Positions 14,924 to 23,242 of a DNA stretch of 33,747 nucleotides are shown piece by piece. The DNA is from Bacteroidales bacterium (GTDB lineage: Bacteria; Bacteroidota; Bacteroidia; Bacteroidales; WCHB1-69): the NCBI GenBank assembly GCA_017962275.1, contig JAGCVQ010000102.1:1-33747 (forward strand), read 5' to 3'. A program made the translations under genes and the position numbers. The notes beneath the pieces are model-generated. The model saw only the letters and a program-made list of their open reading frames with translations. It made no database searches and was not told the DNA's origin. Within the stretch, counting starts at the first letter, position 1. Every line of letters begins with the position of its first letter.

Positions 14924-16648
14924 ATGAGCGTTGAATTATCAGAACAGGAAATTATCCGCAGAAAGAAATTACAGGATTTGCTCGATCTGGGCATCGACCC
15001 CTACCCCGCCGCCACCTATGAGGTGAACGCCACCACCGCTGAGATTCTGGAGAAATACCCGAAAGACAACAGTCTCTTCCAGGAGGTCAGCATCGCCGGA
15101 CGTATTATGAGCCAGCGCATTATGGGCGCCGTCTCCTTCTACGTGTTGCAGGATGCGGTCGGCAAAATCCAGGTCTATGCCAAACGCGACGAGATTTGTC
15201 CCGGCGAGGACAAGACGATGTACAACAGCGTGTTCAAGAAATTGGACATCGGCGACATCATCGGCGTGAAGGGTTTCGTGTTCACCACGCAGACCGGCGA
15301 GATCAGCATCCACGTGAAGGAATTCACCATCCTGTGCAAGTCAGTGTGCCCGCTGCCCATCGTCAAGGAGAAGGACGGCGTGGTCTATGACGCTTTCCAG
15401 AATCCGGAGCAGCGTTACCGTCAGCGCTACATCGACCTCATCGTGAACCCGCAGATCAAGGATACGTTCATCAAGCGCACGCTGTTGGTCAACACAATGC
15501 GCAACTATCTGAACGAGAAGGGTTACCTCGAAGTGGAAACCCCAATTCTGCAACCGCTTTACGGCGGTGCCGCGGCCCGTCCCTTCAAGACCCACCACAA
15601 CACGTTGGATATGACGCTCTACCTGCGTATCGCCGACGAACTTTACCTGAAGAAGCTGATTGTCGGTGGTTTCAACGGCGTGTATGAGTTCTCCAAGGAC
15701 TTCCGCAACGAGGGCATGGACCGTTTCCACAACCCCGAGTTCACCCAGATGGAACTCTACGTGCCCTACAAAGACTACAACTGGATGATGGACACCGTGG
15801 AGGAGATGGTCGAACGGATTGCGCTCGCCCTGCATGGCACCACCAAAGTGCAGGTCGGTGACAATCTCATCGACTTCAAACGCCCGTGGAAGCGCTACAC
15901 CATGTTCGAGGCCATCGAGCACTTCACCGGCACCGATATTTCCGAAATGACCGAGGAACAGCTCGCCGCTTTTGCCAAGACGCAAGGCGTGGAGGTCGAT
16001 AGCACCATGGGCAAGGGCAAGCTCATCGACGAGATTTTCGGCGAGACTTGCGAATCGAAGCTCATCCAGCCGACCTTCATCTACGACTACCCGATTGAGA
16101 TGTCCCCGCTGACCAAGAAGCACCGCAGCAAACCCGGTCTCACCGAGCGTTTCGAGGCGATGTGCAACGGCAAGGAGATCTGCAACGCCTACTCCGAGCT
16201 CAACGACCCGCTTGACCAGCGCAAACGTTTCGAGGACCAGCTGGAACTCGGAAAACGCGGCGACACCGAATCGATGGTGCTCGACGAAGACTTCCTCCGT
16301 TCCCTCGAAATCGGTATGCCGCCCACAGCCGGTCTCGGCATCGGCATCGACCGGTTGGCGATGATCATGACCAATTCACCCTCCATCCAAGACGTGCTCT
16401 TCTTCCCGCAGATGCGTCCCGAGAAGAAGCAGGAGGTCAGCAAAGACGAGGAATTCACTGCGTTGGGCATCGATGCCGCATGGATTCCCGCGCTCCGGAA
16501 ACTCAATTTCAACACGTTGGAGCAACTGAAGCAGGCCAATCCCAACAAGTTGCTGAACGACCTCGGCGGTCTTCGCAAGAAGCTGAAATTGGAGGTTCCT
16601 GCCGCGAAATTGGAGGACATCAAGGGATGGATAGAAAAAATCGGATAA
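14924..16648 (+). CDS. lysS: lysyl-tRNA synthetase, class II
   Basis: A 574-residue enzyme that charges tRNA-Lys. The N-terminal OB-fold anticodon-binding domain spans about 40-150 ([31 protein letters not shown]). The class II core shows motif 1 around [17 protein letters not shown], motif 2 [20 protein letters not shown] and motif 3 [13 protein letters not shown]. After motif 3 a further 75 or so residues ([46 protein letters not shown]) form a helical appendix seen in Bacteroidota LysS and absent from E. coli LysS. The ATG at 14924 (MSVELSEQE) is chosen over 14873 because the latter lies upstream of the -7 box. A tRNA-Leu gene follows 52 bases later with its own promoter. Confidence 0.96.
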   Translation: MSVELSEQEIIRRKKLQDLLDLGIDPYPAATYEVNATTAEILEKYPKDNSLFQEVSIAGRIMSQRIMGAVSFYVLQDAVGKIQVYAKRDEICPGEDKTMYNSVFKKLDIGDIIGVKGFVFTTQTGEISIHVKEFTILCKSVCPLPIVKEKDGVVYDAFQNPEQRYRQRYIDLIVNPQIKDTFIKRTLLVNTMRNYLNEKGYLEVETPILQPLYGGAAARPFKTHHNTLDMTLYLRIADELYLKKLIVGGFNGVYEFSKDFRNEGMDRFHNPEFTQMELYVPYKDYNWMMDTVEEMVERIALALHGTTKVQVGDNLIDFKRPWKRYTMFEAIEHFTGTDISEMTEEQLAAFAKTQGVEVDSTMGKGKLIDEIFGETCESKLIQPTFIYDYPIEMSPLTKKHRSKPGLTERFEAMCNGKEICNAYSELNDPLDQRKRFEDQLELGKRGDTESMVLDEDFLRSLEIGMPPTAGLGIGIDRLAMIMTNSPSIQDVLFFPQMRPEKKQEVSKDEEFTALGIDAAWIPALRKLNFNTLEQLKQANPNKLLNDLGGLRKKLKLEVPAAKLEDIKGWIEKIG

Positions 16649-16680
16649 AAAAAAATCGCCGAGCGATTCAAAAAAAAGTG

Positions 16681-16688
16681 TATTTTTG
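16681..16688 (+). promoter_or_regulatory. -7 promoter element of tRNA-Leu
   Basis: TATTTTTG sits 12 bases before the tRNA. Its surroundings (AAAAAAAGTGTATTTTTGCCG) closely match the rpmH promoter at 1155-1162. Confidence 0.65.
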
Positions 16689-16700
16689 CCGCCGATTTGA

Positions 16701-16787
16701 GCCGAAGTGGCGGAATAGGTAGACGCGTTGGTCTCAAAAACCAATGAGGTAACACTCGTACCGGTTCGATCCCGGTCTTCGGTACCA
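16701..16787 (+). tRNA. tRNA-Leu, anticodon CAA
   Basis: An 87-nt class II tRNA. The acceptor stem GCCGAAG pairs with CTTCGGT (one G-U), followed by discriminator A and an encoded CCA. The anticodon arm is TTGGT-CTCAAAA-ACCAA, giving anticodon CAA for UUG codons. A long variable arm follows (TGAGGTAACACTCGT region), and the T arm reads CCGGTTCGATCCCGG. All expected landmarks are present. Confidence 0.95.
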
Positions 16788-16790
16788 ACG

Positions 16791-16826
16791 AAAAAAGCAC
16801 TTAACCAGACGGTTAGGTGCTTTTTT
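16791..16826. terminator. bidirectional intrinsic terminator between the two tRNA genes
   Basis: AAAAAAGCACTTAACC (16791-16806) pairs with GGTTAGGTGCTTTTTT (16811-16826) around AGAC, with one wobble pair. It can serve tRNA-Leu on the plus strand and the other tRNA on the minus strand. Confidence 0.88.
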
Positions 16827-16853
16827 CATATCATCCATTTCCCTTTCGTTTTG

Positions 16854-16926
16854 TGGAGCCGACGGGAGTCGGACCCGCGACCTCATGCTTGCGGAGCATG
16901 CGCTCTACCAACTGAGCTACGACCCC
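16854..16926 (-). tRNA. tRNA-Ala, anticodon CGC (atypical C33 and C55)
   Basis: A 73-nt cloverleaf without encoded CCA. The acceptor GGGGTCG pairs with CGGCTCC with a G3-U70 wobble, the main alanine identity element, and A73 follows. The D arm is GCTC-AGTTGGTA-GAGC. The anticodon arm CATGC-TCCGCAA-GCATG gives CGC at 34-36. Position 33 is C where U is nearly universal, and the T loop reads TCCGACT, with C where U55 is expected. A register shifted by one would give CCG (Arg), but the closing C31-G39 pair and G3-U70 favour Ala. All stems pair, so it is probably a real gene. Confidence 0.8.
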
Positions 16927-16941
16927 TTGATTTTCGGGCGG

Positions 16942-16949
16942 CAAAAATA
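16942..16949 (-). promoter_or_regulatory. -7 promoter element of tRNA-Ala
   Basis: TATTTTTG on the minus strand, 15 bases upstream of the tRNA 5' end. Confidence 0.6.
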
Positions 16950-16996
16950 CAAAATTATTGGATATGGCTGACTTTAGCGGCGAAAACTTATTTTTG

Positions 16997-17004
16997 TACC
17001 TTTG
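16997..17004 (+). promoter_or_regulatory. -7 promoter element of the DUF5686 gene
   Basis: TACCTTTG fits TAnnTTTG and lies 55 bases upstream of the start codon. No clear -33 element is seen. Confidence 0.6.
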
Positions 17005-17059
17005 CGCTCTTTTTGAGAACCCAAACCGCGTTGCGATAGATTGCCGTAACCTTCATTGA

Positions 17060-19672
17060 ATGAGGACGATAGAAACATTTTGCAAGATAAGGGCGTGGAG
17101 CATCCCGGTGATGCTTGTCGCCGTGTGGCTCCTGCAATGGGCTCTCCCCTCCCAGGTGTCGGCACAGGTGCTGAGAGGCAAGGTCTACACCCTCGGGGAG
17201 AACGGCGACACGGTGGCGGTCTATATGGCGCGGCTGCAATGGCTGAACACGGCGGCAGGCGCAATGACGGAAAAGGACGGCTCCTACCGGCTGAACTTCG
17301 CGGGCACCGACACCTTGGTGGTCAGCTATTCCTTCTATAAACCCGACACGGTGGTCATTGACCGAAGCGAACGTCGGCGCGACTTCCTCATCAACGCCGC
17401 CCAGCCGCTGAAGGAGGTGGTGGTCAGCCGGAAACGGCAGAAATACGTCCGCAAAGACAATCCGGCCATCGAATTGGTCCGAAACGTGATCCGGCACAAG
17501 CACGAAAACAGCATCGAAGACGCCGACGCCTACCATTCCTACAGCTACAAGAAGTTGGTGATGACATTAGGCCCGTTCACCGTGGATCTCCAGAAAAACC
17601 GCTTCCGGCGGCAGTTCTCCTTCCTCGAAAAGTACATCGACACCCTTCAGGCCGACACCACGCCCGTGCTCACCATCTCGCTGCGGGAGAACCTGTCGGA
17701 GCGCTACTACCAAAAGTCCCCGAAGAAGGTGGTGAACTACGTGAAAGCCATCCGGATGCAAGGCGTGGATGAGGAGTTCGATGAGGAAGGGCTCGGCGCG
17801 AACCTGAACACGCTCTTCTCCGAAGTCAACATCTTCGACAACGAAATCGAGCTGATGGCCAACCGGTTTGTAAGCCCGCTTTCCTCCACCATCGCAACCA
17901 CTTTCTACCACTACTACATCACCGACACCTTGGACATGGACAGTACCTCCTGCATCGAGCTCACCTTCACGCCGGTCAACAGCCGGGATTTCGGCTTCAG
18001 CGGCCGCCTCTACATCGTGAACGACAGCTCCTACGCCCTGAAACGGTTCACCATCAACGTGCCCCACAACATCAACATGAATTTCGTGAACCGGCTGGTG
18101 GTGGATCAGCAGTTCACGAAAGTAGATAGCATCCACTGGGCGCCGAAGGAATCCCACACCTATTCCCAGTTCTCCCTCTTCAAGTTCAAACGGATACGGA
18201 CAAAACAGCTGTATGCCCACCAGACTACGCTTTGGTACCGCTACGAGATGGACGGGGTCGTTCCCGATTCGGTAGCGGCGGCCATGTCGGGCGAGGAACT
18301 CGTAGCCGAAAACACCAAATTCATCCGGAAGCAGTGGCTGCAGATGCGTCCCATCCCCCTGACGCCCAAAGAGTCCTACATGGACAGCCTATCCACGGAA
18401 CTGCGCCGGACGCCGCTTTTCCGAGGAATCGAGAAGACTGCCGAGATTTTCGCTACCGGCTACATCGCCACCGCCAAAGAGCGCAAGCAGAGTTACTTCG
18501 ACTTCGGTCCTATATATAGTATGATAAGCCGGAACCCGGCGGAGGGCCTTCGTCTGCGCATCGGCGGGATGACCACCGCCAAGCTCCATGACCAGTGGTT
18601 CATGAGCGGCTACTTCGCTTTCGGCTGCCGCGACCTCCGGCTGAAATACAACGTCACCATGATCCACACATTTCAGAAGAAGAAGTACCATCCCTACGAA
18701 TCACCGAAAAACTACATCAGTTTCAGTTCCAGCTACGATGTGGAGATGCCGGGACAGCAATACAGCTACATGGACCGCGACAACCTGTTCCTCTCCTACG
18801 ACTACGACAAGGGTGACCCTTCCGCGCAGTACGTGCGCCGCACCAAGCTGCTTTTCCGGCAGGAGTGGCCCAGCAACCGCTTCAGTTTAGAGAGCTGGCT
18901 GCAGTACGAGAACAACGAGGCCACGGGCGCGTTGACCTATTGGAGCATCAACCGCGACGGAACCGTCAGTCCGGTAGGTGATTTCAACGATTTCGAATGG
19001 GGCGTGAAACTCCGCTGGGCTCCCGGCGAGACCACCTACGACAGCCGTTTAGGCGACAAGAAACCCCTCAAGCTCTCCAAAGACGCCCCCATTTTCACCC
19101 TCACCCACACCTTCGGCATCCTTGACCAGCATTTCTGGTACAACCGCACGGACCTCTCCATCGAAAAGCGGTTCTGGATGTCGGCTTTCGGGCACATCGA
19201 CGTCACGCTGCAGGGCGGAATCGTCTGGGACGCAGCCCCTTATCCGAAACTCTACGTGCCGCAGAACAACCAGTCGTGGTTCATGACCCCCAACAGCTTC
19301 AACCTGATGAAGCCGATGGAGTTCATTATGGACAAATACGTGGCCCTCTTCGCCACCTACTATATGAAGGGGCTGATTTTCAACCGCATACCGCTCTGGA
19401 ACCGACTGAGACTCAGGGAGGTGGTGTCGTTCAGCGGGGTTTATGGCGGCCTCTCGCCCAAGAACAACCCGGGACCGAACACGCCGGGCCTCTACCTCCT
19501 GCCTGACGGATGCGGACAGTTGGGCAAGGTGCCGTATATGGAATTCACCGCCGGCATCGAGAACATTTTCCAGTTCCTGCGCATCGACTATGTGCGGCGC
19601 ATCTCCTACGCCAAGAACCTGAGGGGCTGGGATCGCAACGGCATACGGTTCACGTTCAGGATCGAGTTCTAA
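17060..19672 (+). CDS. DUF5686-family outer-membrane beta-barrel protein with carboxypeptidase-like regulatory domain
   Basis: An 870-residue exported protein. A signal segment (about residues 13-36, ending VSAQ) is followed by a carboxypeptidase-regulatory-like beta-sandwich at about 37-110 (VLRGKVYTLGENGDTVAVYMARLQW..TEKDGSYRLNF). A central DUF5686 domain carries repeated segments such as IELVRNVIRHKHENSIEDADAYHSYSYKKL. From about 480 to the end there are many alternating beta strands, and the C terminus ends in Phe (FTFRIEF), as expected for an outer-membrane barrel. The family is common in Bacteroidota, often called a carboxypeptidase-like regulatory protein; its role is unknown. The layout resembles the N-terminal plug-like domains of TonB-dependent proteins, but no TonB plug is seen. 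Confidence 0.88.
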   Translation: MRTIETFCKIRAWSIPVMLVAVWLLQWALPSQVSAQVLRGKVYTLGENGDTVAVYMARLQWLNTAAGAMTEKDGSYRLNFAGTDTLVVSYSFYKPDTVVIDRSERRRDFLINAAQPLKEVVVSRKRQKYVRKDNPAIELVRNVIRHKHENSIEDADAYHSYSYKKLVMTLGPFTVDLQKNRFRRQFSFLEKYIDTLQADTTPVLTISLRENLSERYYQKSPKKVVNYVKAIRMQGVDEEFDEEGLGANLNTLFSEVNIFDNEIELMANRFVSPLSSTIATTFYHYYITDTLDMDSTSCIELTFTPVNSRDFGFSGRLYIVNDSSYALKRFTINVPHNINMNFVNRLVVDQQFTKVDSIHWAPKESHTYSQFSLFKFKRIRTKQLYAHQTTLWYRYEMDGVVPDSVAAAMSGEELVAENTKFIRKQWLQMRPIPLTPKESYMDSLSTELRRTPLFRGIEKTAEIFATGYIATAKERKQSYFDFGPIYSMISRNPAEGLRLRIGGMTTAKLHDQWFMSGYFAFGCRDLRLKYNVTMIHTFQKKKYHPYESPKNYISFSSSYDVEMPGQQYSYMDRDNLFLSYDYDKGDPSAQYVRRTKLLFRQEWPSNRFSLESWLQYENNEATGALTYWSINRDGTVSPVGDFNDFEWGVKLRWAPGETTYDSRLGDKKPLKLSKDAPIFTLTHTFGILDQHFWYNRTDLSIEKRFWMSAFGHIDVTLQGGIVWDAAPYPKLYVPQNNQSWFMTPNSFNLMKPMEFIMDKYVALFATYYMKGLIFNRIPLWNRLRLREVVSFSGVYGGLSPKNNPGPNTPGLYLLPDGCGQLGKVPYMEFTAGIENIFQFLRIDYVRRISYAKNLRGWDRNGIRFTFRIEF

Positions 19673-19711
19673 CCACCCCGCCCTTCGGGCACCCCTCCAA
19701 AGGAGGGGAAT
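19672..19711 (+). repeat. 40-nt two-hairpin repeat element, copy 2
   Basis: The element starts at the last base of the DUF5686 stop codon: ACCACCCCG, then the hairpin GCCC-TTC-GGGC, then the palindrome CCCCTCC-AAA-GGAGGGG (19692-19708). Length and flanks equal copy 1 at 927-966, and the first hairpin differs in sequence while keeping its pairing. Confidence 0.75.
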
Positions 19712-19741
19712 TGACCGCTCGCCTTCGACTCCACACTGCGA

Positions 19742-19757
19742 CTGGTGCTTGCGCCAG
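19742..19757. repeat. small hairpin next to the three-hairpin element
   Basis: CTGGTGC (19742-19748) pairs with GCGCCAG (19751-19757) with one G-T pair and a two-base loop as drawn. It has no equivalent beside the copy at 22225-22304. Confidence 0.4.
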
Positions 19758-19764
19758 CTACCGT

Positions 19765-19846
19765 CCCCACACTGCGCTCCTTCGTCGCTTGTGTGGGGTT
19801 AATTGCGCTTAGCGCGTCTTGTCCCTTCGGGACTGCTTAAGGAAGA
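19765..19846 (-). repeat. three-hairpin structured element, copy 1 (minus orientation)
   Basis: Read on the minus strand from 19846: CCTTAAGCA, hairpin 1 GTCCC-GAA-GGGAC (19821-19833), hairpin 2 GCGC-TAA-GCGC (19805-19815), then hairpin 3 CCCCACAC..GTGTGGGG (19765-19798) with an 18-base loop containing GCGACGAAGGAGCGCA. An inverted partner lies at 22225-22304. Confidence 0.8.
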
Positions 19847-19903
19847 TGTTATGTTTAATTATGTTAAAAAGTGTTAATCATAAGATTCGTATGTAAAAAA
19901 GAG

Positions 19904-19911
19904 TACTTTTG
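19904..19911 (+). promoter_or_regulatory. -7 promoter element of the DUF4954 gene
   Basis: TACTTTTG fits TAnnTTTG, 29 bases upstream of the start codon. Confidence 0.6.
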
Positions 19912-19940
19912 CAGTCCATAAGAACAAACATTTTCACATT

Positions 19941-22148
19941 ATGGATAAAGTCACCATTTTACCATACGACAGAATCTATGAGAACTTCATTGATCCCAAA
20001 TACTTGCATGACGGTCATGACGAATATTATTACCGTAACCAGCAGGTGAAGAAGCCCGAAGGCGGCTGGCGGCATTTGCGTTCGGACGAGATCGAGCGGT
20101 TAGTGCTCAACAGCAACTCGGCTTCCAACTGGGATGACATCTGGGTGACTGACGATTTCGACACCCGCATGGTCCGCAACAACCGTTTCTTCGGGATGGT
20201 GCGCATCGGACGGGTACGCAACGAGATATTGCAATTCCACGACCTTCGGGTGCCCGTAGGTATCACCGACAGCAGTATCATCTCCTGCGACATCGGCGAC
20301 GATGTGGCCATCCACGACGTCCACTACATGGCCAACTACATCATCGGTGACCGCTGCATCCTTTTCAACATCCAGGAGCTTTCGACCACCGACCACTCCA
20401 AGTTCGGCAACGGCGTGGTGAAAGAGGGCGAGCCCGAAGAGGTGCGCGTGAAGTTGGAGGTGATGAACGAGAATGGCGGTCGCGCCATCCTCCCCTTCGA
20501 TGGCATGATTACCGCCGACGCCTACCTGTGGGCCAAGTTCACCGACGATCCCCGTCTGCAGGAGCGGCTCAAGGAGATCACCCAAAAGAGCATCGACAAC
20601 CACCGCGGCTTTTACGGCACGATTGACGAAGGCTGCGTCATCAAGAACTGCTGGATTCTCAAGGACGCGAAAGTGGGTGCCCACTGCTACATCAAGGGCG
20701 CTTCCAAGCTGAAGAATGTCACCATCAATTCCTCTGAGGAGGAGCCCACGCAGATCGGCGAGGGCGTGATTTTGGTCAACGGCGTCACCGGTTACGGTTG
20801 CCACATTTTCTACTCCGTCACGGCCACGCGTTTCGTGCTGGGCGACAACTGCAACCTCAAATACGGCGCCCGTCTGATTCACTCCGTGTTGGGCGACAAT
20901 TCCACCATCTCCTGCTGCGAGGTGCTCAACAACCTCATCTTCCCGTCGCACGAGCAGCACCACAATAACTCCTTCCTCATCTCCGCCTGCGTGATGGGAC
21001 AGAGCAACATGGCCGCCGGCGCCACCGTCGGTTCCAACCACAACAGCCGCGCCACCGACGGCGAAATCGTGGCCGGCAGAGGTTTCTGGCCGGGCCTTTG
21101 CACCAGCGTGAAGCACTCCTCCAAGTTCGCTTCCTTCACCCTTCTCGCCAAGTCCGACTACCCGCACGAGCTCAACATCATGCTGCCGTTCAGCTTGGTG
21201 AACAACAACCCCAAAACCGACGAATTAGAGGTGATGCCCGCCTATTGGTGGATGTACAACATGTACGCCATCGCCCGCAACACCTCCAAATACCAGAAGC
21301 GCGACACCCGCAAGCGCCGCATCCAGAATATCGAGTTCGAAACTTTCGCTCCCGACACCATGGAGGAAGCCATCGAGGCGCGCAAGCTCATCGAAGGATG
21401 GACCGGCAAGGCATACCTCCTCAGACAGGGAACTTACGACCCGAACATGGATTTCAAGGAGCTGCGCAAAATCGGCAAGGACCTCCTCGACCACGATCCC
21501 GAAACGGCCAAGAGCCTCGAAGTTTTCGGCGAAGGCATGGAATGCGGTCACCGGAAAGTGCGCATCCTCAAACCCTGTCAGGCCTACCACGCCTACGGCG
21601 ACATGCTCATCTATTACGCCGTGACCAACATCACCCGTTTCCTGGAGGAGAACACCTCCTTCACCATGAGCGAACTCTGCAAGGAGATCGAGAGCAAACG
21701 CCAGCGCGAATGGATCAACCTCGGCGGACAGCTGATGAACGGCGACGAGGTGGAACTCCTCATCCACGACATCAACTACGGCGTGCTGAACAGCTGGGAT
21801 GACATCCACCACCGCTACGACGAAATCTGGAAGAGCTACTCCATGGAGAAGCTCCGTCACGCATACCTCTCCCTTATCTTCCTGCACAAGGACGAGACCG
21901 ACACGCTCACGCCCGAAATCTGGCAGGAGTCCGTCGCGGCCGCGAAACGCATCCAGCAGTTCATCTGCGACCAGGTCTATATCACCCGCAAGAAAGACTA
22001 CGACAACGAATACCGCAACGCCACCTTCCGCAACGAGGCCGAAAAGATCGCGGTCATCGGCGAAATTGACGACGTGAGCTTCGTGAAGCAGATCCGCCGC
22101 GAGACAGAGGAGTTTATGGAGATGATCGGGAAGTACGAGAAATGGTAA
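19941..22148 (+). CDS. DUF4954-family protein with left-handed beta-helix (hexapeptide) region
   Basis: A 735-residue protein without a signal peptide, so probably cytoplasmic. It matches the DUF4954 family as I know it from Bacteroidota. Residues about 70-400 contain hexapeptide-type repeats typical of left-handed beta-helix acyl- and nucleotidyltransferases: CVIKNCWILKDAKVGAHCYIKGASKLKNVTI, TQIGEGVILVNGVTGYGCHI, FVLGDNCNLKYGARLIHSVLGDNSTISCCEV, and MAAGATVGSNHNSRATDGEIVAGRGFWPG. The remaining third is helical (SFVKQIRRETEEFMEMIGKYEKW at the end). The reaction is unknown. Its neighbour is nagB, which suggests a link to amino-sugar phosphates or UDP-GlcNAc supply; that is inference. Two inverted copies of a structured element lie on either side of the gene. 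Confidence 0.88.
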   Translation: MDKVTILPYDRIYENFIDPKYLHDGHDEYYYRNQQVKKPEGGWRHLRSDEIERLVLNSNSASNWDDIWVTDDFDTRMVRNNRFFGMVRIGRVRNEILQFHDLRVPVGITDSSIISCDIGDDVAIHDVHYMANYIIGDRCILFNIQELSTTDHSKFGNGVVKEGEPEEVRVKLEVMNENGGRAILPFDGMITADAYLWAKFTDDPRLQERLKEITQKSIDNHRGFYGTIDEGCVIKNCWILKDAKVGAHCYIKGASKLKNVTINSSEEEPTQIGEGVILVNGVTGYGCHIFYSVTATRFVLGDNCNLKYGARLIHSVLGDNSTISCCEVLNNLIFPSHEQHHNNSFLISACVMGQSNMAAGATVGSNHNSRATDGEIVAGRGFWPGLCTSVKHSSKFASFTLLAKSDYPHELNIMLPFSLVNNNPKTDELEVMPAYWWMYNMYAIARNTSKYQKRDTRKRRIQNIEFETFAPDTMEEAIEARKLIEGWTGKAYLLRQGTYDPNMDFKELRKIGKDLLDHDPETAKSLEVFGEGMECGHRKVRILKPCQAYHAYGDMLIYYAVTNITRFLEENTSFTMSELCKEIESKRQREWINLGGQLMNGDEVELLIHDINYGVLNSWDDIHHRYDEIWKSYSMEKLRHAYLSLIFLHKDETDTLTPEIWQESVAAAKRIQQFICDQVYITRKKDYDNEYRNATFRNEAEKIAVIGEIDDVSFVKQIRRETEEFMEMIGKYEKW

Positions 22149-22152
22149 GGTT

Positions 22153-22180
22153 GAGGCAAAAGGCAAGAGGCAAAAGGCAA
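22153..22180 (+). repeat. 14-bp tandem repeat GAGGCAAAAGGCAA, two copies
   Basis: Perfect 14-mers at 22153-22166 and 22167-22180, starting 5 bases after the DUF4954 stop codon, with the G-bearing strand on the coding strand. Confidence 0.85.
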
Positions 22181-22224
22181 GAGTATAATAAAGTGACGAA
22201 CAGCAATTATATATTAAAAAGATA

Positions 22225-22304
22225 TTCCTTAAGCAGTCCCAGAGGGACAAGTGCTCGAAGAGCTTAATAACCCCACATGAGCGACGAAGGAGCGCAATGT
22301 GGGG
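22225..22304 (+). repeat. three-hairpin structured element, copy 2 (plus orientation)
   Basis: TTCCTTAAGCA, then hairpin 1 GTCCC-AGA-GGGAC (22236-22248), hairpin 2 GCTC-GAA-GAGC (22253-22263), then hairpin 3 CCCCACAT..ATGTGGGG (22271-22304) with loop GAGCGACGAAGGAGCGCA. Compared with the copy at 19765-19846, spacing between the hairpins is the same, stem 2 and the top of stem 3 differ by paired changes, and the 18-base loop differs at one base. Confidence 0.8.
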
Positions 22305-22343
22305 CAGGCAGTAACAAGAAACAACAACAAAATCGATAAAGTC

Positions 22344-23129
22344 ATGCGCGTAATCATCAAAAACAACTACGACGAAATGTCGAAATGGGCGGCGCAGCAC
22401 ATTGTGGAGCGCATCAACGCCTTTGCGCCCACGGACGCCAAACCCTTCATCCTCGGTCTGCCGACGGGTTCCACCCCCATCGGCACCTACAAGGAGCTCA
22501 TCCGCCTCCACAAGGAGGGCAAAGTCTCCTTCGCCCATGTGGTGACCTTCAACATGGACGAATATGTGAAGATTCCGGAGAGCCACCCCGAGAGCTATCA
22601 CTCCTTCATGTGGAACAATTTCTTCAACCACATCGACATCAAGAAGGAGAACGTCAACATCCTGAACGGCAACGCCGAAGATCTGGAGGCCGAGTGCCAG
22701 CGTTATGAGGAGAAAATCAAATCCTACGGCGGCATCGACCTGTTCATGGGCGGCATCGGTCCCGACGGCCATATCGCCTTCAACGAGCCGGGTTCCTCGC
22801 TAACCTCCCGCACCCGCGTGAAGACTCTCACGATGGACACGGTGATTGCGAACTCCCGCTTCTTCGACAACGACATCAACCAGGTGCCCAAGACGGCGCT
22901 GACCGTCGGTGTGGGCACGGTGATGGACGCCCGTGAGGTGATGATCCTGGCCAACGGTCACGGCAAGGCCCGCGCCTTGGCCGCCGCCATCGAAGGTGCC
23001 GTCAGCCAGATGTGTACTGTCTCCGTCCTGCAGCTCCATCCCAAGGGCATCATCGTCTGCGACGACGCCGCCTGCGACGAGATCACCTACGGCACGGTGA
23101 AATATTTCAAAGACATCGAGAATCGGTAA
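22344..23129 (+). CDS. nagB: glucosamine-6-phosphate deaminase
   Basis: A 261-residue enzyme converting glucosamine-6-phosphate to fructose-6-phosphate and ammonia, linking amino-sugar breakdown to glycolysis. [17 protein letters not shown] is the phosphate-binding loop. FNMDEYVKI carries Asp72, and [17 protein letters not shown] carries Asp141, His143 and Glu148, all at the same numbers as in E. coli NagB. The ATG at 22344 ([17 protein letters not shown]) matches the family start; a longer frame back to 22299 overlaps the structured element. No separate -7 box is obvious, so it may be read through from the DUF4954 gene, with the structured element between them in the mRNA. Confidence 0.97.
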   Translation: MRVIIKNNYDEMSKWAAQHIVERINAFAPTDAKPFILGLPTGSTPIGTYKELIRLHKEGKVSFAHVVTFNMDEYVKIPESHPESYHSFMWNNFFNHIDIKKENVNILNGNAEDLEAECQRYEEKIKSYGGIDLFMGGIGPDGHIAFNEPGSSLTSRTRVKTLTMDTVIANSRFFDNDINQVPKTALTVGVGTVMDAREVMILANGHGKARALAAAIEGAVSQMCTVSVLQLHPKGIIVCDDAACDEITYGTVKYFKDIENR

Positions 23130-23137
23130 CGACACCT

Positions 23138-23190
23138 GTAGGGCTGCCGCAATGCTTTGTAGGGCTGCCGCAATGCGACAGCCCTACAAC
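23138..23190 (+). repeat. 19-bp direct repeat with a hairpin
   Basis: TGTAGGGCTGCCGCAATGC occurs at 23138-23156 and 23159-23177. The second copy leads into a hairpin: TTGTAGGGCTG (23158-23168) pairs with CAGCCCTACAA (23180-23190). It lies 9 bases after the nagB stop codon and may end transcription, though there is no T run. Confidence 0.8.
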
Positions 23191-23199
23191 ATCACCTAT

Positions 23200-23236
23200 A
23201 ACCGCGTAACCGTGTAACCGTATAACCGTGTAACCA
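23200..23236 (+). repeat. TAACCGTG array before the lytic transglycosylase promoter
   Basis: Four TAACC units at 9-base spacing (TAACCGCG, TAACCGTG, TAACCGTA, TAACCGTG) end in TAACC followed by a run of seven A. The C-bearing strand is the coding strand of the downstream gene. Confidence 0.85.
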
Positions 23237-23242
23237 AAAAAA

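Noticed and set aside
16654-16668. lysS terminator AATCGC-CGA-GCGATT
   Set aside because: The stem is short and is followed by A rather than T on the plus strand, so it is too weak to list as a terminator.
19765-22304. Insertion sequence or composite transposon made of DUF4954 and the flanking inverted elements
   Set aside because: DUF4954 is not a transposase, no target-site duplication was found, and the elements are hairpin structures rather than simple terminal repeats.
22299-22343. Longer nagB start with 15 extra residues
   Set aside because: It lies partly inside the three-hairpin element, is absent from the family and would shift the active-site numbering that otherwise matches E. 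coli NagB.
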